From positions 1,116,001 to 1,180,000 of the forward strand of contig NZ_ARQF01000021.1 of the NCBI RefSeq assembly GCF_000384815.1: 64,000 nucleotides of DNA, read 5' to 3'. Position numbers and translations under genes: made by a program. The notes beneath the pieces are model-generated. The model had not been told where the DNA came from, did not search any database, and saw only the letters and a program-made list of their open reading frames with translations. Of this stretch, positions 1-9,035 are shown piece after piece; the stretch's first letter is position 1; each line of letters begins with the position of its first letter. This DNA is from Halodesulfovibrio aestuarii DSM 17919 = ATCC 29578. GTDB lineage: Bacteria > Desulfobacterota > Desulfovibrionia > Desulfovibrionales > Desulfovibrionaceae.

Positions 1-787
1 CGCTGTGATTACCGGATACCTTACCATCAACTGGATGCAATCCCTTCCCCGCGGGGATGTTACTAAAGCGCCAACAGGTGAAACGGTTCCTGTAGTTGTT
101 GCAAAAACCACTATCGCCCCCGGAACAGTGATCAATGAAAACATGATCACCGTTAAAAATTTTTTAGAGAACAACAAGCCTAAAAGCGCTTTTGGCTCAG
201 CCGAAGATGTGAGCGGGCGCGTAGCCATCTACACCATCCACACAAGCGAGATCATCACAGATACCCTGCTCGCCTCTCGTGATGTCGACGTCGGCGGTGT
301 AGGTGCGTTGATTCCTCATGGAAAGAGAGCAATGGCAGTACAAGGAAACAAGGTACTTGGCCTTTCAGGACTCATTCGCCCGGGGGACATCGTTGATGTT
401 CTTGTTTCCTTCAGGATGAAAGACAAAAGCATAACCAAAGTAGTGCTTGAAAACCTGAAAGTTCTCGCCACGGGTAAAGAACTTGTTGCAAGCGCGGACG
501 GCAAAAAATCCTCTCCTATTGATGTATACACCCTTGAAGTAACACCGGATGAAAGCGAAATTCTGGCTCTTGCCGCGACCAACGGTACTCTTCATTTTGC
601 ACTACGCCACAGATCAGATGGAGAAACCGTATTGACCGAAGGTGCAGATGCGAAAAAAACCCTGTCTTCGTACAGGGGGAGCAAACCCAAAAATAAAGAA
701 GAGGCCGTCACTATCACTTCAGACGAACCCCAGTATAGTATTGAGATTCTCAGGGGTAACATACGCAACACCATTCGTGTGAAGTAA
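1..787 (+). CDS. cpaB: CpaB/RcpC Flp pilus assembly protein, 5' end cut by window
   Basis: Periplasmic component of the tad (Flp pilus) secretion machine; family members associate with the outer-membrane secretin. The reading frame is already open at base 2, so the start and most of the N-terminal membrane anchor lie outside the window. What is visible begins with the end of a hydrophobic segment, then a SAF domain (TIAPGTVI region, about residues 35-95) and the RcpC/CpaB domain with LIPHGKRAMAV and RPGDIVDVLV. The C-terminus ends with the YSIEILRGN segment usual for CpaB. The secretin gene follows after 22 bases. The pilin and prepilin peptidase genes expected for this system are not in the window and probably lie upstream. 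Confidence 0.93.
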   Translation, partial: AVITGYLTINWMQSLPRGDVTKAPTGETVPVVVAKTTIAPGTVINENMITVKNFLENNKPKSAFGSAEDVSGRVAIYTIHTSEIITDTLLASRDVDVGGVGALIPHGKRAMAVQGNKVLGLSGLIRPGDIVDVLVSFRMKDKSITKVVLENLKVLATGKELVASADGKKSSPIDVYTLEVTPDESEILALAATNGTLHFALRHRSDGETVLTEGADAKKTLSSYRGSKPKNKEEAVTITSDEPQYSIEILRGNIRNTIRVK

Positions 788-809
788 CCACAAAACAAAG
801 GAATCCCCC

Positions 810-2261
810 GTGACAAAGCAGACAAATTTTCAAAACATCCTTATAGGTGCAATAATCTGTTTTCTGACACTTGCGCTGGCCACACAAGCATCAGCGCGAA
901 AAGATAAGTTCTTACTGCTGAAAGATATAGGCCGCATTGAAACTACGGCCGGTAAGTCTGTCATTCTGCAGAGTGAACAAAACATTCGCCGAATAAGCAT
1001 TGCCAATCCGGACATTGCGGATGTGACTCTGCTCTCCCGAAATCAAGTGTACCTGAACGGCAAAAAAATCGGCACTACCACTCTTTCCTTATGGGGAGCT
1101 AACGAAGGCTTACTGCACGTCTTCGACGTAGTTGTCACACGTGATGTAACAGGGCTTAAACGCCTTATCAGACAAGTGCTTCCTAACGAATCAGATATCA
1201 GAATCAATGCAGCCAGCGGCTCACTTTCACTGTCCGGTGCAGTCAAAGATCCGGAAAGTGTAACCACGTCTATTGCTCTGGCAGAAGCCTACGCTCCCGG
1301 AAAAGTCATCAACCTTATGAAGGTGTGCGGCGTACAGCAGGTTATGCTTGAAGTTCGCGTTGCTGAAGTATCTAAGAGCGTTCTGAAACGATTAGGGCTT
1401 AACCTTGCCTACATCAAAAGCGGCCAACTGCTGGATGGTGAAGTATTCTACACGTTCCTGAACTCCCTTACCGGTTTTAATGATCAGGGTAATTTCAGTT
1501 TAGCTGAGAACATCGACTCCGCATTTACATTTAAGGCCGGGGGCGCAAGCTGGAGTGGCTTTGTAGACGCGCTCAAACAAAACGGTCTGCTTAAAGTTCT
1601 CGCTGAGCCGAATGTCGTCTGCCAAAGCGGACAGAGCGGCAGCTTCCTTGCCGGTGGTGAGATTCCGATTCCTGTTCCGCAAGGTCTTGGCACCGTTGGT
1701 ATTGAATACCGCGAATTCGGCGTAAGCCTCGAGTTTAAGCCAACTGTCCTCGGTAATGGCAGAATCAATGTGAAAGTACGTCCTGAAGTATCTGAACTTG
1801 ATTACAACAACGGCACAACCATATCCGGCACCAGAGTTCCAGCGCTTACAACCCGCAGGGTTGAAACCACTGTAGAACTGGCAGAAGGTCAAAGCTTCGC
1901 CATTGGCGGGCTTATTAAAGACACCATGCGGGAAACATTAGATAAATTCCCACTACTGGGTGATGTGCCTGTTCTTGGCATGCTGTTCCGCAGCTCTGAA
2001 TTCCAGAAAAACCTGTCCGAACTCGTCGTTATTGTCACGCCTCATCTGGTTGAGCCTCTTGACGGTTCAAAAATAAGCCTGCCGACAGATAAAATTATAG
2101 AACCCAATGACGTAGAATTTTATCTGCTGGGCAAAATGCAGGGAAAACAACCTAATACACCAACCACTACTGCAACAGCTGGAACAAACGCACGGAACAT
2201 TAATATAGGTGAACACAAAGGTTTTGACGGTGAAGTTGGTCACACCATGTCAGCCCAGTAG
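810..2261 (+). CDS. rcpA: Tad system outer-membrane secretin RcpA/CpaC
   Basis: Forms the outer-membrane channel through which the Flp pilus leaves the cell. The GTG at 810 is chosen because AAAGGA sits seven bases upstream and a cleavable signal peptide (hydrophobic stretch ending near ATQASA) begins shortly after. Domains in order: pilus-assembly N-terminal domain (ISIANPDIADV, about 65-135), a BON-like segment (about 140-185), and the type II/III secretin domain (about 205-420) with VLAEPNVV and VPVLGMLFRS. At 483 residues it is typical of CpaC. It belongs to the tad operon and is followed 14 bases later by a small lipoprotein gene. Confidence 0.94.
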   Translation: MTKQTNFQNILIGAIICFLTLALATQASARKDKFLLLKDIGRIETTAGKSVILQSEQNIRRISIANPDIADVTLLSRNQVYLNGKKIGTTTLSLWGANEGLLHVFDVVVTRDVTGLKRLIRQVLPNESDIRINAASGSLSLSGAVKDPESVTTSIALAEAYAPGKVINLMKVCGVQQVMLEVRVAEVSKSVLKRLGLNLAYIKSGQLLDGEVFYTFLNSLTGFNDQGNFSLAENIDSAFTFKAGGASWSGFVDALKQNGLLKVLAEPNVVCQSGQSGSFLAGGEIPIPVPQGLGTVGIEYREFGVSLEFKPTVLGNGRINVKVRPEVSELDYNNGTTISGTRVPALTTRRVETTVELAEGQSFAIGGLIKDTMRETLDKFPLLGDVPVLGMLFRSSEFQKNLSELVVIVTPHLVEPLDGSKISLPTDKIIEPNDVEFYLLGKMQGKQPNTPTTTATAGTNARNINIGEHKGFDGEVGHTMSAQ

Positions 2262-2275
2262 ATCAGGAGCAACGT

Positions 2276-2566
2276 ATGAAAATGTTACAATGTATAATGG
2301 CAGCGGTGTTTCTGGTTACCCTTGCGGGCGGCTGCAAACAGATGGAAGCCTGGGACAGACATCACATGGACCCTATGGGTGAATCGGTTCGGCAGGCTTC
2401 GAACATGCAGCAAATGGAATATCCACCATGCGCCGGGCCTGAAGTAATGGATGGTCAAAAGCAAGCTAAAATCAACACTAATTATGTAAAAGACAACGCC
2501 AAAGGACTTCCTAAAAAGGCGTCTACAACGTCAACAGACGTCTTTACGATGAGCAACACGCAATAG
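2276..2566 (+). CDS. small tad-locus lipoprotein, unknown function
   Basis: A 96-residue protein with a signal sequence and lipobox LAGGC (Cys20), so likely an outer-membrane lipoprotein. The mature part is short, polar and rich in Gln, Met and Lys, with no domain I recognise. It lies 14 bases after the secretin gene and 9 bases before a TadE-like gene, so it is part of the tad operon. By position it could be a secretin pilotin or an RcpB-like partner; that is inference from location only. Confidence 0.75.
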   Translation: MKMLQCIMAAVFLVTLAGGCKQMEAWDRHHMDPMGESVRQASNMQQMEYPPCAGPEVMDGQKQAKINTNYVKDNAKGLPKKASTTSTDVFTMSNTQ

Positions 2567-2575
2567 GAGAAGGTA

Positions 2576-2986
2576 ATGCGTAGCAGCCGGGCTCTTTTTC
2601 GTCACGAGCAAGGTGCATCAGCCCTTGAAATGGCGCTCATCCTTCCTCTCTTATTAGTACTCCTCTTCGGGATTATTGATATGGGCAGGTATTACTGGGC
2701 AGAACACTCGGTGGCGCATGCCGCGAATGAAGCGGCCCGAATGGCTATTCTGGAAGGCGTGACCTCTGATGAAATCAACGAGGTGATCGCGTTCCATCTT
2801 AGGGACTGGGACAACACGCCTCCTGCTCTGCAAATAGTCGAGAACCCGGGCGGATCAGGATCTCCTGCATCGGTGACGGTAACGGTATCCATTCCTTTTA
2901 GTTTTTTGGTTATCCCGACTTTTGTAACAGGAATATTTGAACCAATAACAATTCGTCACTCTGTGACTATGCACTTAGAGCGGTAA
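2576..2986 (+). CDS. tadE: TadE-like pseudopilin
   Basis: Minor pilin-like protein of the Flp pilus. The N-terminus has the TadE signature: a basic leader, then the glutamate-containing hydrophobic segment ASALEMALILPLLLVLLFGI (about residues 14-33) and DMGRYYW. GAGAAGG lies just upstream of the ATG. 136 residues is usual for TadE. In the family the leader is cleaved by the TadV/CpaA prepilin peptidase, which is not encoded in this window. Confidence 0.88.
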   Translation: MRSSRALFRHEQGASALEMALILPLLLVLLFGIIDMGRYYWAEHSVAHAANEAARMAILEGVTSDEINEVIAFHLRDWDNTPPALQIVENPGGSGSPASVTVTVSIPFSFLVIPTFVTGIFEPITIRHSVTMHLER

Positions 2987-3021
2987 AAAACGATTATCCG
3001 CAACTTGGCTGGAGGCTAAGT

Positions 3022-3408
3022 ATGAAGTTGATACATTGCAACAAGGGCGCAGTCGCGGTTGAGTTCGCTCTGGTATTGGCCTTTATCCTACTGCCGCTTT
3101 TTCTGGGGCTGGTAGATGCAGGCAGACTGATGAACGCTCAGGTAGTGATCAACCGTGCTGCCCGGGAAGGAGCAGTATCCGTCATGCGTGGAGAACCATA
3201 TATTAACGCCGTGGAACGAGTTATAACCGATGCCGGTTTTGATGCCGGAGACCTTTCCACTTCTATAGAAGTCTCCACCGACGAAAGCGGGGCTACGACT
3301 CGTATCCTGATGCTTTCGTATACTCTTCCCAACTTCCCGATATTCCATCTTCCGGGGCTGTCTTTTCCGGATACTGTGACAGCACAAGCAACGTATCAAC
3401 TGCCATGA
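3022..3408 (+). CDS. second TadE/TadF-like pseudopilin
   Basis: A 128-residue protein with the same design as its upstream neighbour: short basic leader, GAVAVEFALVLAFILLPLFL hydrophobic segment with the conserved Glu, then VDAGRLMNAQVVINRAAREGA, a TadE-family hallmark. It probably corresponds to TadF or a second TadE copy. A GGAGG ribosome site lies at about 3011-3015. The gene ends seven bases before the TadG-like gene, consistent with co-translation of the three pseudopilins. Confidence 0.86.
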   Translation: MKLIHCNKGAVAVEFALVLAFILLPLFLGLVDAGRLMNAQVVINRAAREGAVSVMRGEPYINAVERVITDAGFDAGDLSTSIEVSTDESGATTRILMLSYTLPNFPIFHLPGLSFPDTVTAQATYQLP

Positions 3409-3415
3409 GGTCAAT

Positions 3416-4564
3416 ATGAGAGCACTATATAAATTGATTCGAAGCGAACGCGGCGCAGTGGGAGTAATAATGGCTCTCACATTAGTCGTCGTAATAGGAT
3501 TTGTTGCCTTTGGTGTTGATGTTGGCAACTTGCGAGCAAAACGAGGCTTCCTGCAGAAAGCTGCCGATATTGCAGCACTTGCTGGCGGCCATGGCTTAAT
3601 TGAGTTTGGCACAGATCTGGATCTTGTAACACAGGAGGCCGTTTCATATGGACGTGCCAATTTAAAAACCGACGACGTGCCCGCTTCGGCCCTGCAGGAC
3701 ACGGATGTCTCCTACTATCTTAACGGTGCTCCGAATACAGAGACGCCGAATCAGGTAGAAGTTGTCATCTCCCGCACCACAGGGCGGGGCAATCCGTTGC
3801 CGACCTTTTTTGGTCCGGTTCTCAATGTGGACGACTTTGATGTTACAGCCACATCGCGTGTACAAGTAGGAACAGTATGCTCAACAAAATGCCTCAAACC
3901 TTTTGTCGCTCCGGACAAATTTACCTTTACGGATCTTGATGGCGACGGTGTGCTCTCTACCCGCAATCAGGCAGAAATGGATAGCATAGTTGTAATAGGG
4001 TACTCAGATACCGACTTTGGTACACAGGTCGCACTAAAAATTGGTAACGCTCAAGACACTATCGTTCCCGGCCAGTTTAACGCCGTTGATCTGCCACCGT
4101 TAAATAAAGCGACTCCTGTGCCGGGAGCATCTATCTACAGAGAAAATATTGCAGGTTGCTCAGGAAGCAATGCTGATCTTGCTGTTGAAATTGGTGATGA
4201 ATTGCAACTTGAACCGGGAAACATGGTCGGTCCGACCAGACAGGGGCTTGCAGACCTTGTCGCACAGGATCCCGGTGCATCCTGGGACACAGCAACAGGA
4301 CGAATTATCAACAGTGCTTATCCCGACGCCATAAACAGCCCACGAGTAGCGATTATTGCCTTTTATGATCCGACCAGACCTCCACAGTCCGGTAGAAACA
4401 CCGTGTTTGTTAACTATCTCGCAGCGGTATTTGTTGAAGACGTACAGGGGCAGGATGTCACCGGCCGCTTTATACGTGCAATGGCTGTTGAGCCCGGCTC
4501 TGGAGGAACTAGCGGAGACTGTCTGATATACGTTTTAAACTTTGTTAGAGATTCTAGCAGATAA
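3416..4564 (+). CDS. tadG: TadG-like Flp pilus assembly protein
   Basis: Membrane-anchored pseudopilin-type protein. The N-terminus (about residues 12-60) carries the TadE/G-like helix, GAVGVIMALTLVVVIGFVAF, followed by GVDVGNLRAKRGFLQKAADIAALAGG, the classic signature. Unlike many TadG proteins it lacks an obvious von Willebrand A domain at this length (382 residues). Around residues 173-184 the segment DLDGDGVLS looks like an EF-hand-type calcium loop, and it follows a CSTKC pair. Part of the tad operon. Confidence 0.85.
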   Translation: MRALYKLIRSERGAVGVIMALTLVVVIGFVAFGVDVGNLRAKRGFLQKAADIAALAGGHGLIEFGTDLDLVTQEAVSYGRANLKTDDVPASALQDTDVSYYLNGAPNTETPNQVEVVISRTTGRGNPLPTFFGPVLNVDDFDVTATSRVQVGTVCSTKCLKPFVAPDKFTFTDLDGDGVLSTRNQAEMDSIVVIGYSDTDFGTQVALKIGNAQDTIVPGQFNAVDLPPLNKATPVPGASIYRENIAGCSGSNADLAVEIGDELQLEPGNMVGPTRQGLADLVAQDPGASWDTATGRIINSAYPDAINSPRVAIIAFYDPTRPPQSGRNTVFVNYLAAVFVEDVQGQDVTGRFIRAMAVEPGSGGTSGDCLIYVLNFVRDSSR

Positions 4565-4582
4565 AAACAAAAAAAGGGCATT

Positions 4583-5725
4583 ATGAACACTAAAGAAACA
4601 ACTATCGGAGTCTCCATTCTTGTAACGGACTCCAAGCTATCGCAGGAGTTACGAAGTGCTGTGAATGCCACCCCCGGCTTCAAACTTATTGACGAGCCGA
4701 CTGAAGATCAGCATTCCGTTGTTCTTATTGAAGCAAACGGAAGTCAGGAACAAGTCCTGAAAGAAGTTTCTGTTTTAAAAAATAAAGGATACGTGGGTGG
4801 AGTATTCATGACAGCCAGCAACTACCAGCAGGATTTGCTGCTGAGCTGCATACAGATGGGTGTGGATGAATTTCTTCCATCGCCACTGGCTCCTGAAAAT
4901 TTCATCGCCGCTCTGCAACGGTACCAGACCAAGCATCTTTCTACACTCAAGCCGGCCTCCTCCGGAAAAACCATTGCCGTTTTAGGTGCCAGAGGTGGAG
5001 TTGGAACAACAACAGTTGCCGCGGGAATGGCCACGCATTTTTGGAATGAAGGCAAAACTGTTGCCTTGCTGGACTTCTCCAGACCGTTTGGAGATATCAG
5101 CCTTTTTATGGACTTTGAATATGAATACAGCTGGAAAGACGCCGTAACCAACCTCACACGGCTGGACTCCACCTTCCTCAGAAGTCTGATGTATCCGTAC
5201 AGTGATACACTGCAAATACTATCCTCTCCGGTGTCCTCTCATGAAAGGAACGATTTACGCTCCAAGGGGATTCAAGATGTCCTGTTCACAGCAGCAGAGT
5301 CCTTTGACGTGGTCATAATCGATGCGGGTTCGGTACACGACAATGCCGCATTGACTATTCTCGAACATGTTAATGAGCCGATAATAGTCTCTTTAATGAG
5401 TCTGACCAGCCTTTCCAGCGCTAACTACATTTTGGGACTATGCAAACAGGTTTCCCCTGTACTCGCGAATAAAATCAAACTGATAATCAATCGATATTCA
5501 TCCAAAGCGATCATTGAAAATAGTGAAATTCAACAAATCACACATAAAGAAATTTTCGCAGAAATAGCAGAAGACCACGATAAACCCTTAGCCGCCATCA
5601 ATCGAGGCCTTCCATTGATGCAAGCGTACCCCAATTGTTCCTCTTCGAAAGATATTCGTGCGCTGGCACGAAGGCTTACAGAAAAGGATCATGCAACGAA
5701 AAAAGGGTTTTTCGGCATACTATAA
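4583..5725 (+). CDS. tadZ: TadZ/CpaE ParA-like localisation ATPase
   Basis: Polar-localisation factor of the tad machine. The N-terminal ~110 residues resemble an atypical receiver domain, followed by a MinD/ParA-type ATPase (from about residue 130). The P-loop reads GARGGVGTTTV: the signature lysine of the deviant Walker A is Arg, and the Lys before the final Thr is Thr. Degenerate P-loops are known in TadZ/CpaE proteins, so ATP hydrolysis may be weak or absent. Preceded by a purine-rich GGG stretch near 4575-4577, 18 bases after tadG. Confidence 0.9.
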   Translation: MNTKETTIGVSILVTDSKLSQELRSAVNATPGFKLIDEPTEDQHSVVLIEANGSQEQVLKEVSVLKNKGYVGGVFMTASNYQQDLLLSCIQMGVDEFLPSPLAPENFIAALQRYQTKHLSTLKPASSGKTIAVLGARGGVGTTTVAAGMATHFWNEGKTVALLDFSRPFGDISLFMDFEYEYSWKDAVTNLTRLDSTFLRSLMYPYSDTLQILSSPVSSHERNDLRSKGIQDVLFTAAESFDVVIIDAGSVHDNAALTILEHVNEPIIVSLMSLTSLSSANYILGLCKQVSPVLANKIKLIINRYSSKAIIENSEIQQITHKEIFAEIAEDHDKPLAAINRGLPLMQAYPNCSSSKDIRALARRLTEKDHATKKGFFGIL

Positions 5726-5758
5726 TGCCTGATTACGTAACAGAATAGGGGATGCACA

Positions 5759-7150
5759 ATGGCACTTAGTAGCAGGTTCAATAAATTACTTGAGAGAAAG
5801 GTACCCGTTGAAGAACGGCCAATAGAAAAAGATGAAATGCCGGTTGCACCGACAAGTAATAACAACTACCACGTCATCAAATTACAATTGCACGACGCTT
5901 TGGTCGAAGCTTTTGACTTGAATGTGCTGGAACGGATGTCGCCGGAAGTGCTGACCCAACAGCTCTCTCGTCATATTGAAAAGATTCTCTCTGAACAGTT
6001 TGCCCATGCGCCCTTAAACGCCCTTGAGCGAAAGCTCCTGATCAAAGAGGTACAGGATGAAATTTTAGGGCTTGGCCCGTTAGAGCCTTATTTAAAAGAT
6101 CCAACAGTGAATGATGTTTTGGTAAACTCATTCAAACAACTCTATGTAGAACGTCGCGGCCTGCTCGAACTGACCGATAGCCGCTTTAAAGACGAAGAAC
6201 ACCTGCGCAAAATTATTGATCGAATCGTCGCTCGAGTCGGACGACGAATTGATGAATCTAATCCTATGGTAGATGCCAGATTGGAGGACGGTAGCCGTGT
6301 TAATGCTATCATCCCCCCTCTTGCCCTTGACGGAAGTGCCCTATCCATTCGTAAATTTTCAGCAGACCCTCTGGAAATGAGAGACCTTATACACTTCGGT
6401 TCCCTACCGGCCGAGGGTATTCCGGATCTGCTCAAAGGCCTTCTTAAGGCACGTCTCAATATACTTATCTCCGGCGGTACAGGTAGTGGTAAAACAACTC
6501 TGCTCAACGTGCTGTCACGCTTTATTCCTGAACAGGAACGAATCATTACAATTGAAGATGCCGCCGAGCTTCAGATGAAGCAGATTCATCTGGTGCGTCT
6601 GGAAACACGCCCTGCGAACATTGAAGGAACCGGCGAGATTACTCAGCGTGATCTGGTTAAAAACGCGCTGCGTATGCGTCCGGACAGAATCATTGTCGGT
6701 GAGGTTCGCGGCGGTGAAGCTCTTGATATGCTGCAAGCCATGAACACCGGACACGATGGTTCCCTGACAACCATCCATGCAAACACTCCTCGGGATGCCC
6801 TGATGCGACTTGAGACTATGGTTGCCATGGCAGGCGTTGCAATTGATCCCATGTCCACCAGACGATTCATCAGTTCCGCCATTGATGTTCTTATCCAGAT
6901 AGCCCGCCTTTCAGACGGAACTCGTAAGATTGTCAGTCTGCAGGAAATTACCGGCATGGAGCAGGAAATTATTACCATGCAGGAAATTTTTAAATTTTCA
7001 CAGGAAGGCGTGGATAAGGGCGGTAAAATTGTCGGGCACTTCAAGATGATGGGCATAAGACCCATGTTCCTTGAAAAACTGGAATCCCATGGGGTTGATA
7101 TTGATCCGGCTATCTTCAGCCGCACCTCTTTTGGCGGGAGTGAGCAATGA
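5759..7150 (+). CDS. tadA: TadA/CpaF secretion ATPase
   Basis: Cytoplasmic type II/IV secretion ATPase that powers Flp pilus assembly. Sequence shows the GspE-family core: Walker A SGGTGSGKTT (about residues 240-249), an acidic box EDAAELQ, Walker B MRPDRIIVGEVRGGEA, and a His box TTIHANTPRDAL. N-terminal ~90 residues are the variable leader. At 463 residues it is full length for CpaF. The stop codon overlaps the start of tadB (ATGA at 7147), indicating translational coupling. Confidence 0.96.
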   Translation: MALSSRFNKLLERKVPVEERPIEKDEMPVAPTSNNNYHVIKLQLHDALVEAFDLNVLERMSPEVLTQQLSRHIEKILSEQFAHAPLNALERKLLIKEVQDEILGLGPLEPYLKDPTVNDVLVNSFKQLYVERRGLLELTDSRFKDEEHLRKIIDRIVARVGRRIDESNPMVDARLEDGSRVNAIIPPLALDGSALSIRKFSADPLEMRDLIHFGSLPAEGIPDLLKGLLKARLNILISGGTGSGKTTLLNVLSRFIPEQERIITIEDAAELQMKQIHLVRLETRPANIEGTGEITQRDLVKNALRMRPDRIIVGEVRGGEALDMLQAMNTGHDGSLTTIHANTPRDALMRLETMVAMAGVAIDPMSTRRFISSAIDVLIQIARLSDGTRKIVSLQEITGMEQEIITMQEIFKFSQEGVDKGGKIVGHFKMMGIRPMFLEKLESHGVDIDPAIFSRTSFGGSEQ

Positions 7151-8115
7151 ATATAGACCTTCCTCCAATTGCACTGACGGCGGGGCTGTCCGCATTTTTC
7201 CTGGCTCTCAGTATCATGGGCGTTATCGGATTTCTCATGCGAAAGTATGGCAAAATCGGCACCCGTATCCAAAAAGCAAGCACGGGAGAACGTTCCTCTG
7301 ATGTAAACCTCTTTCGCCAAGAGCAGTTATCTGAAATCGACTGGATGAACTCACTGCTGAAACGTCTGCCCTTTGTTCGTTCTGTTCACAGGCTGCTGTT
7401 ACAAGCCAGTGTGCCTTTTTCGGTAAATATATTCTTCATACTATGTATTGCCGCTCCCATTTGCAGTTACCTTATTTTAAAAGAACTGATTTCATATCCA
7501 TGGATTGTGGCCTGCTGCTCCGCCGGTGTAGCTGCTATTCCGTGGATATGGGTAACAATGAGAAAGGACGCCCGAAGGACTAAATTTCTTCAGCAACTAC
7601 CGGATGCTCTTGATGCATTGGCCCGCGCATTACGCGCAGGTCATGCCCTCAACTCAGGGCTGCGCATTCTTGCCGATGAATACGGCAAGCCATTAGGGGA
7701 AGAATTCAAAATTACTCTGCAAGAAATCAACTTAGGCATGAGTATGGAAAGGGCATTAACCAACCTGATGGAACGTGTGGACTTGCCCTCCCTGCGCTTT
7801 TTCGCCGTTTCGCTCATTATTCAGCGAGAAGTTGGTGGTAACCTTGCAGAAATAGTTGAGACAATTTCTTATTTGGTCCGCGAGCATTACAAGCTCATTG
7901 GCCGAGTCCGCGTACTCTCAGCGGAGGGTAGATTTTCCGCCATAGTTTTTATTCTTCTTCCGATAGCTATCGCCGGAGCTATTTTCTACCTGAACCCGAC
8001 GTATCTGAATCTGCTCGTCACTCACCCGCAAGGAAATATCGTGCTCAAAGTCGGATTGTTCCTGATGGTTTGTGGGGTTTTTACCATGTACAGAATGATT
8101 AAAATCAAGGTGTAG
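7147..8115 (+). CDS. tadB: TadB inner-membrane platform protein
   Basis: Inner-membrane protein of the pilus platform. 322 residues with an N-terminal membrane helix, a helix pair around residues 95-140, a type II secretion F-domain (LPDALDALARALRAGHALNSGL, about 155-280) and two C-terminal helices. Overlaps the end of tadA by four bases and is followed seven bases later by tadC; the pair is the expected TadB/TadC heteromer. Confidence 0.93.
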   Translation: MNIDLPPIALTAGLSAFFLALSIMGVIGFLMRKYGKIGTRIQKASTGERSSDVNLFRQEQLSEIDWMNSLLKRLPFVRSVHRLLLQASVPFSVNIFFILCIAAPICSYLILKELISYPWIVACCSAGVAAIPWIWVTMRKDARRTKFLQQLPDALDALARALRAGHALNSGLRILADEYGKPLGEEFKITLQEINLGMSMERALTNLMERVDLPSLRFFAVSLIIQREVGGNLAEIVETISYLVREHYKLIGRVRVLSAEGRFSAIVFILLPIAIAGAIFYLNPTYLNLLVTHPQGNIVLKVGLFLMVCGVFTMYRMIKIKV

Positions 8116-8121
8116 TGTACA

Positions 8122-9015
8122 ATGTATGAAATCCTGGTTCCAGTTCTGATTGGCTTTACAATTTTGGTGGGCTCACTCCTTTTGATGATCCATGCTTCAC
8201 GCAACAGTCCCAAGGAGCATGTGCACAATCGCATCAAGCGATACTCAGGAGAGTCTGACACTGAATTCGACATTGAAAAGCCATCCAGAAGACTTACTGA
8301 GTCCCAGAACGGGAGCACCAGCAGCACACGCTTAAAATTGCTGAAAGCCGGCTGGCGGGCACGCTGGGCTCCGGCAGCCCTTTGGGTTGCCCGTGGGGTA
8401 ATGGCTCTGCTCGGAGTCTTGAGTATCTTTTTATTCAGCTTGAGTTACCCGGGCTTGTTTTCAACAAGAGCGTTGCAGCTGGCGCAGCTTCTCTTTGCCG
8501 GTCTTGGGTTCCTTATTCCGACATTTATTGTGGACTACAGAATCAAAAGCCGGAGACAAGCCATCACATGGGAACTGCCGGAAGTGCTTGACCTGCTTGT
8601 TGTCTGTGTCGAGGCCGGAATGGGGCTGGAACAAGGCATCGCACGGGTAACACAGGAAATGTCATTAAGTTGTCCGGTTCTTCATTCTGAGTTTAAACAG
8701 ATGTCACTTGAGCTACTCGCCGGTAAAGGACGGTCTGAAGCGCTCAAACGACTTGCTGCAAGGATTGATGTTCCGGATCTGGACAGCCTTGTAACTATGC
8801 TTATTCAGGCAAACACTCTGGGTACAAGCATTTCGCAAACGCTGCGCGTATTTGCTGATTCACTCAGGTCAAAACGCTTTCTGCGAGCAGAAGAAATGGC
8901 CGGAAAACTTCCGGTAAAACTGCTTATCCCTCTCATTTTATTTATTTTCCCAATGCTGCTTATTATTATATTAGGACCGGCTATAATTCGTATTGCCGAA
9001 ATGTTTCAAAAGTAA
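8122..9015 (+). CDS. tadC: TadC inner-membrane platform protein
   Basis: Partner of TadB. 297 residues with an N-terminal helix, a polar stretch, two helices (about 90-140), the type II secretion F-domain (LPEVLDLLVVCVEAGMGLEQGI, about 152-270) and a hydrophobic C-terminal anchor ending in IILGPAIIRIAEMF. Same operon, and the length and order are standard for tad loci. Confidence 0.93.
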   Translation: MYEILVPVLIGFTILVGSLLLMIHASRNSPKEHVHNRIKRYSGESDTEFDIEKPSRRLTESQNGSTSSTRLKLLKAGWRARWAPAALWVARGVMALLGVLSIFLFSLSYPGLFSTRALQLAQLLFAGLGFLIPTFIVDYRIKSRRQAITWELPEVLDLLVVCVEAGMGLEQGIARVTQEMSLSCPVLHSEFKQMSLELLAGKGRSEALKRLAARIDVPDLDSLVTMLIQANTLGTSISQTLRVFADSLRSKRFLRAEEMAGKLPVKLLIPLILFIFPMLLIIILGPAIIRIAEMFQK

Positions 9016-9035
9016 CGTCAATTCTGGAGAGTATG

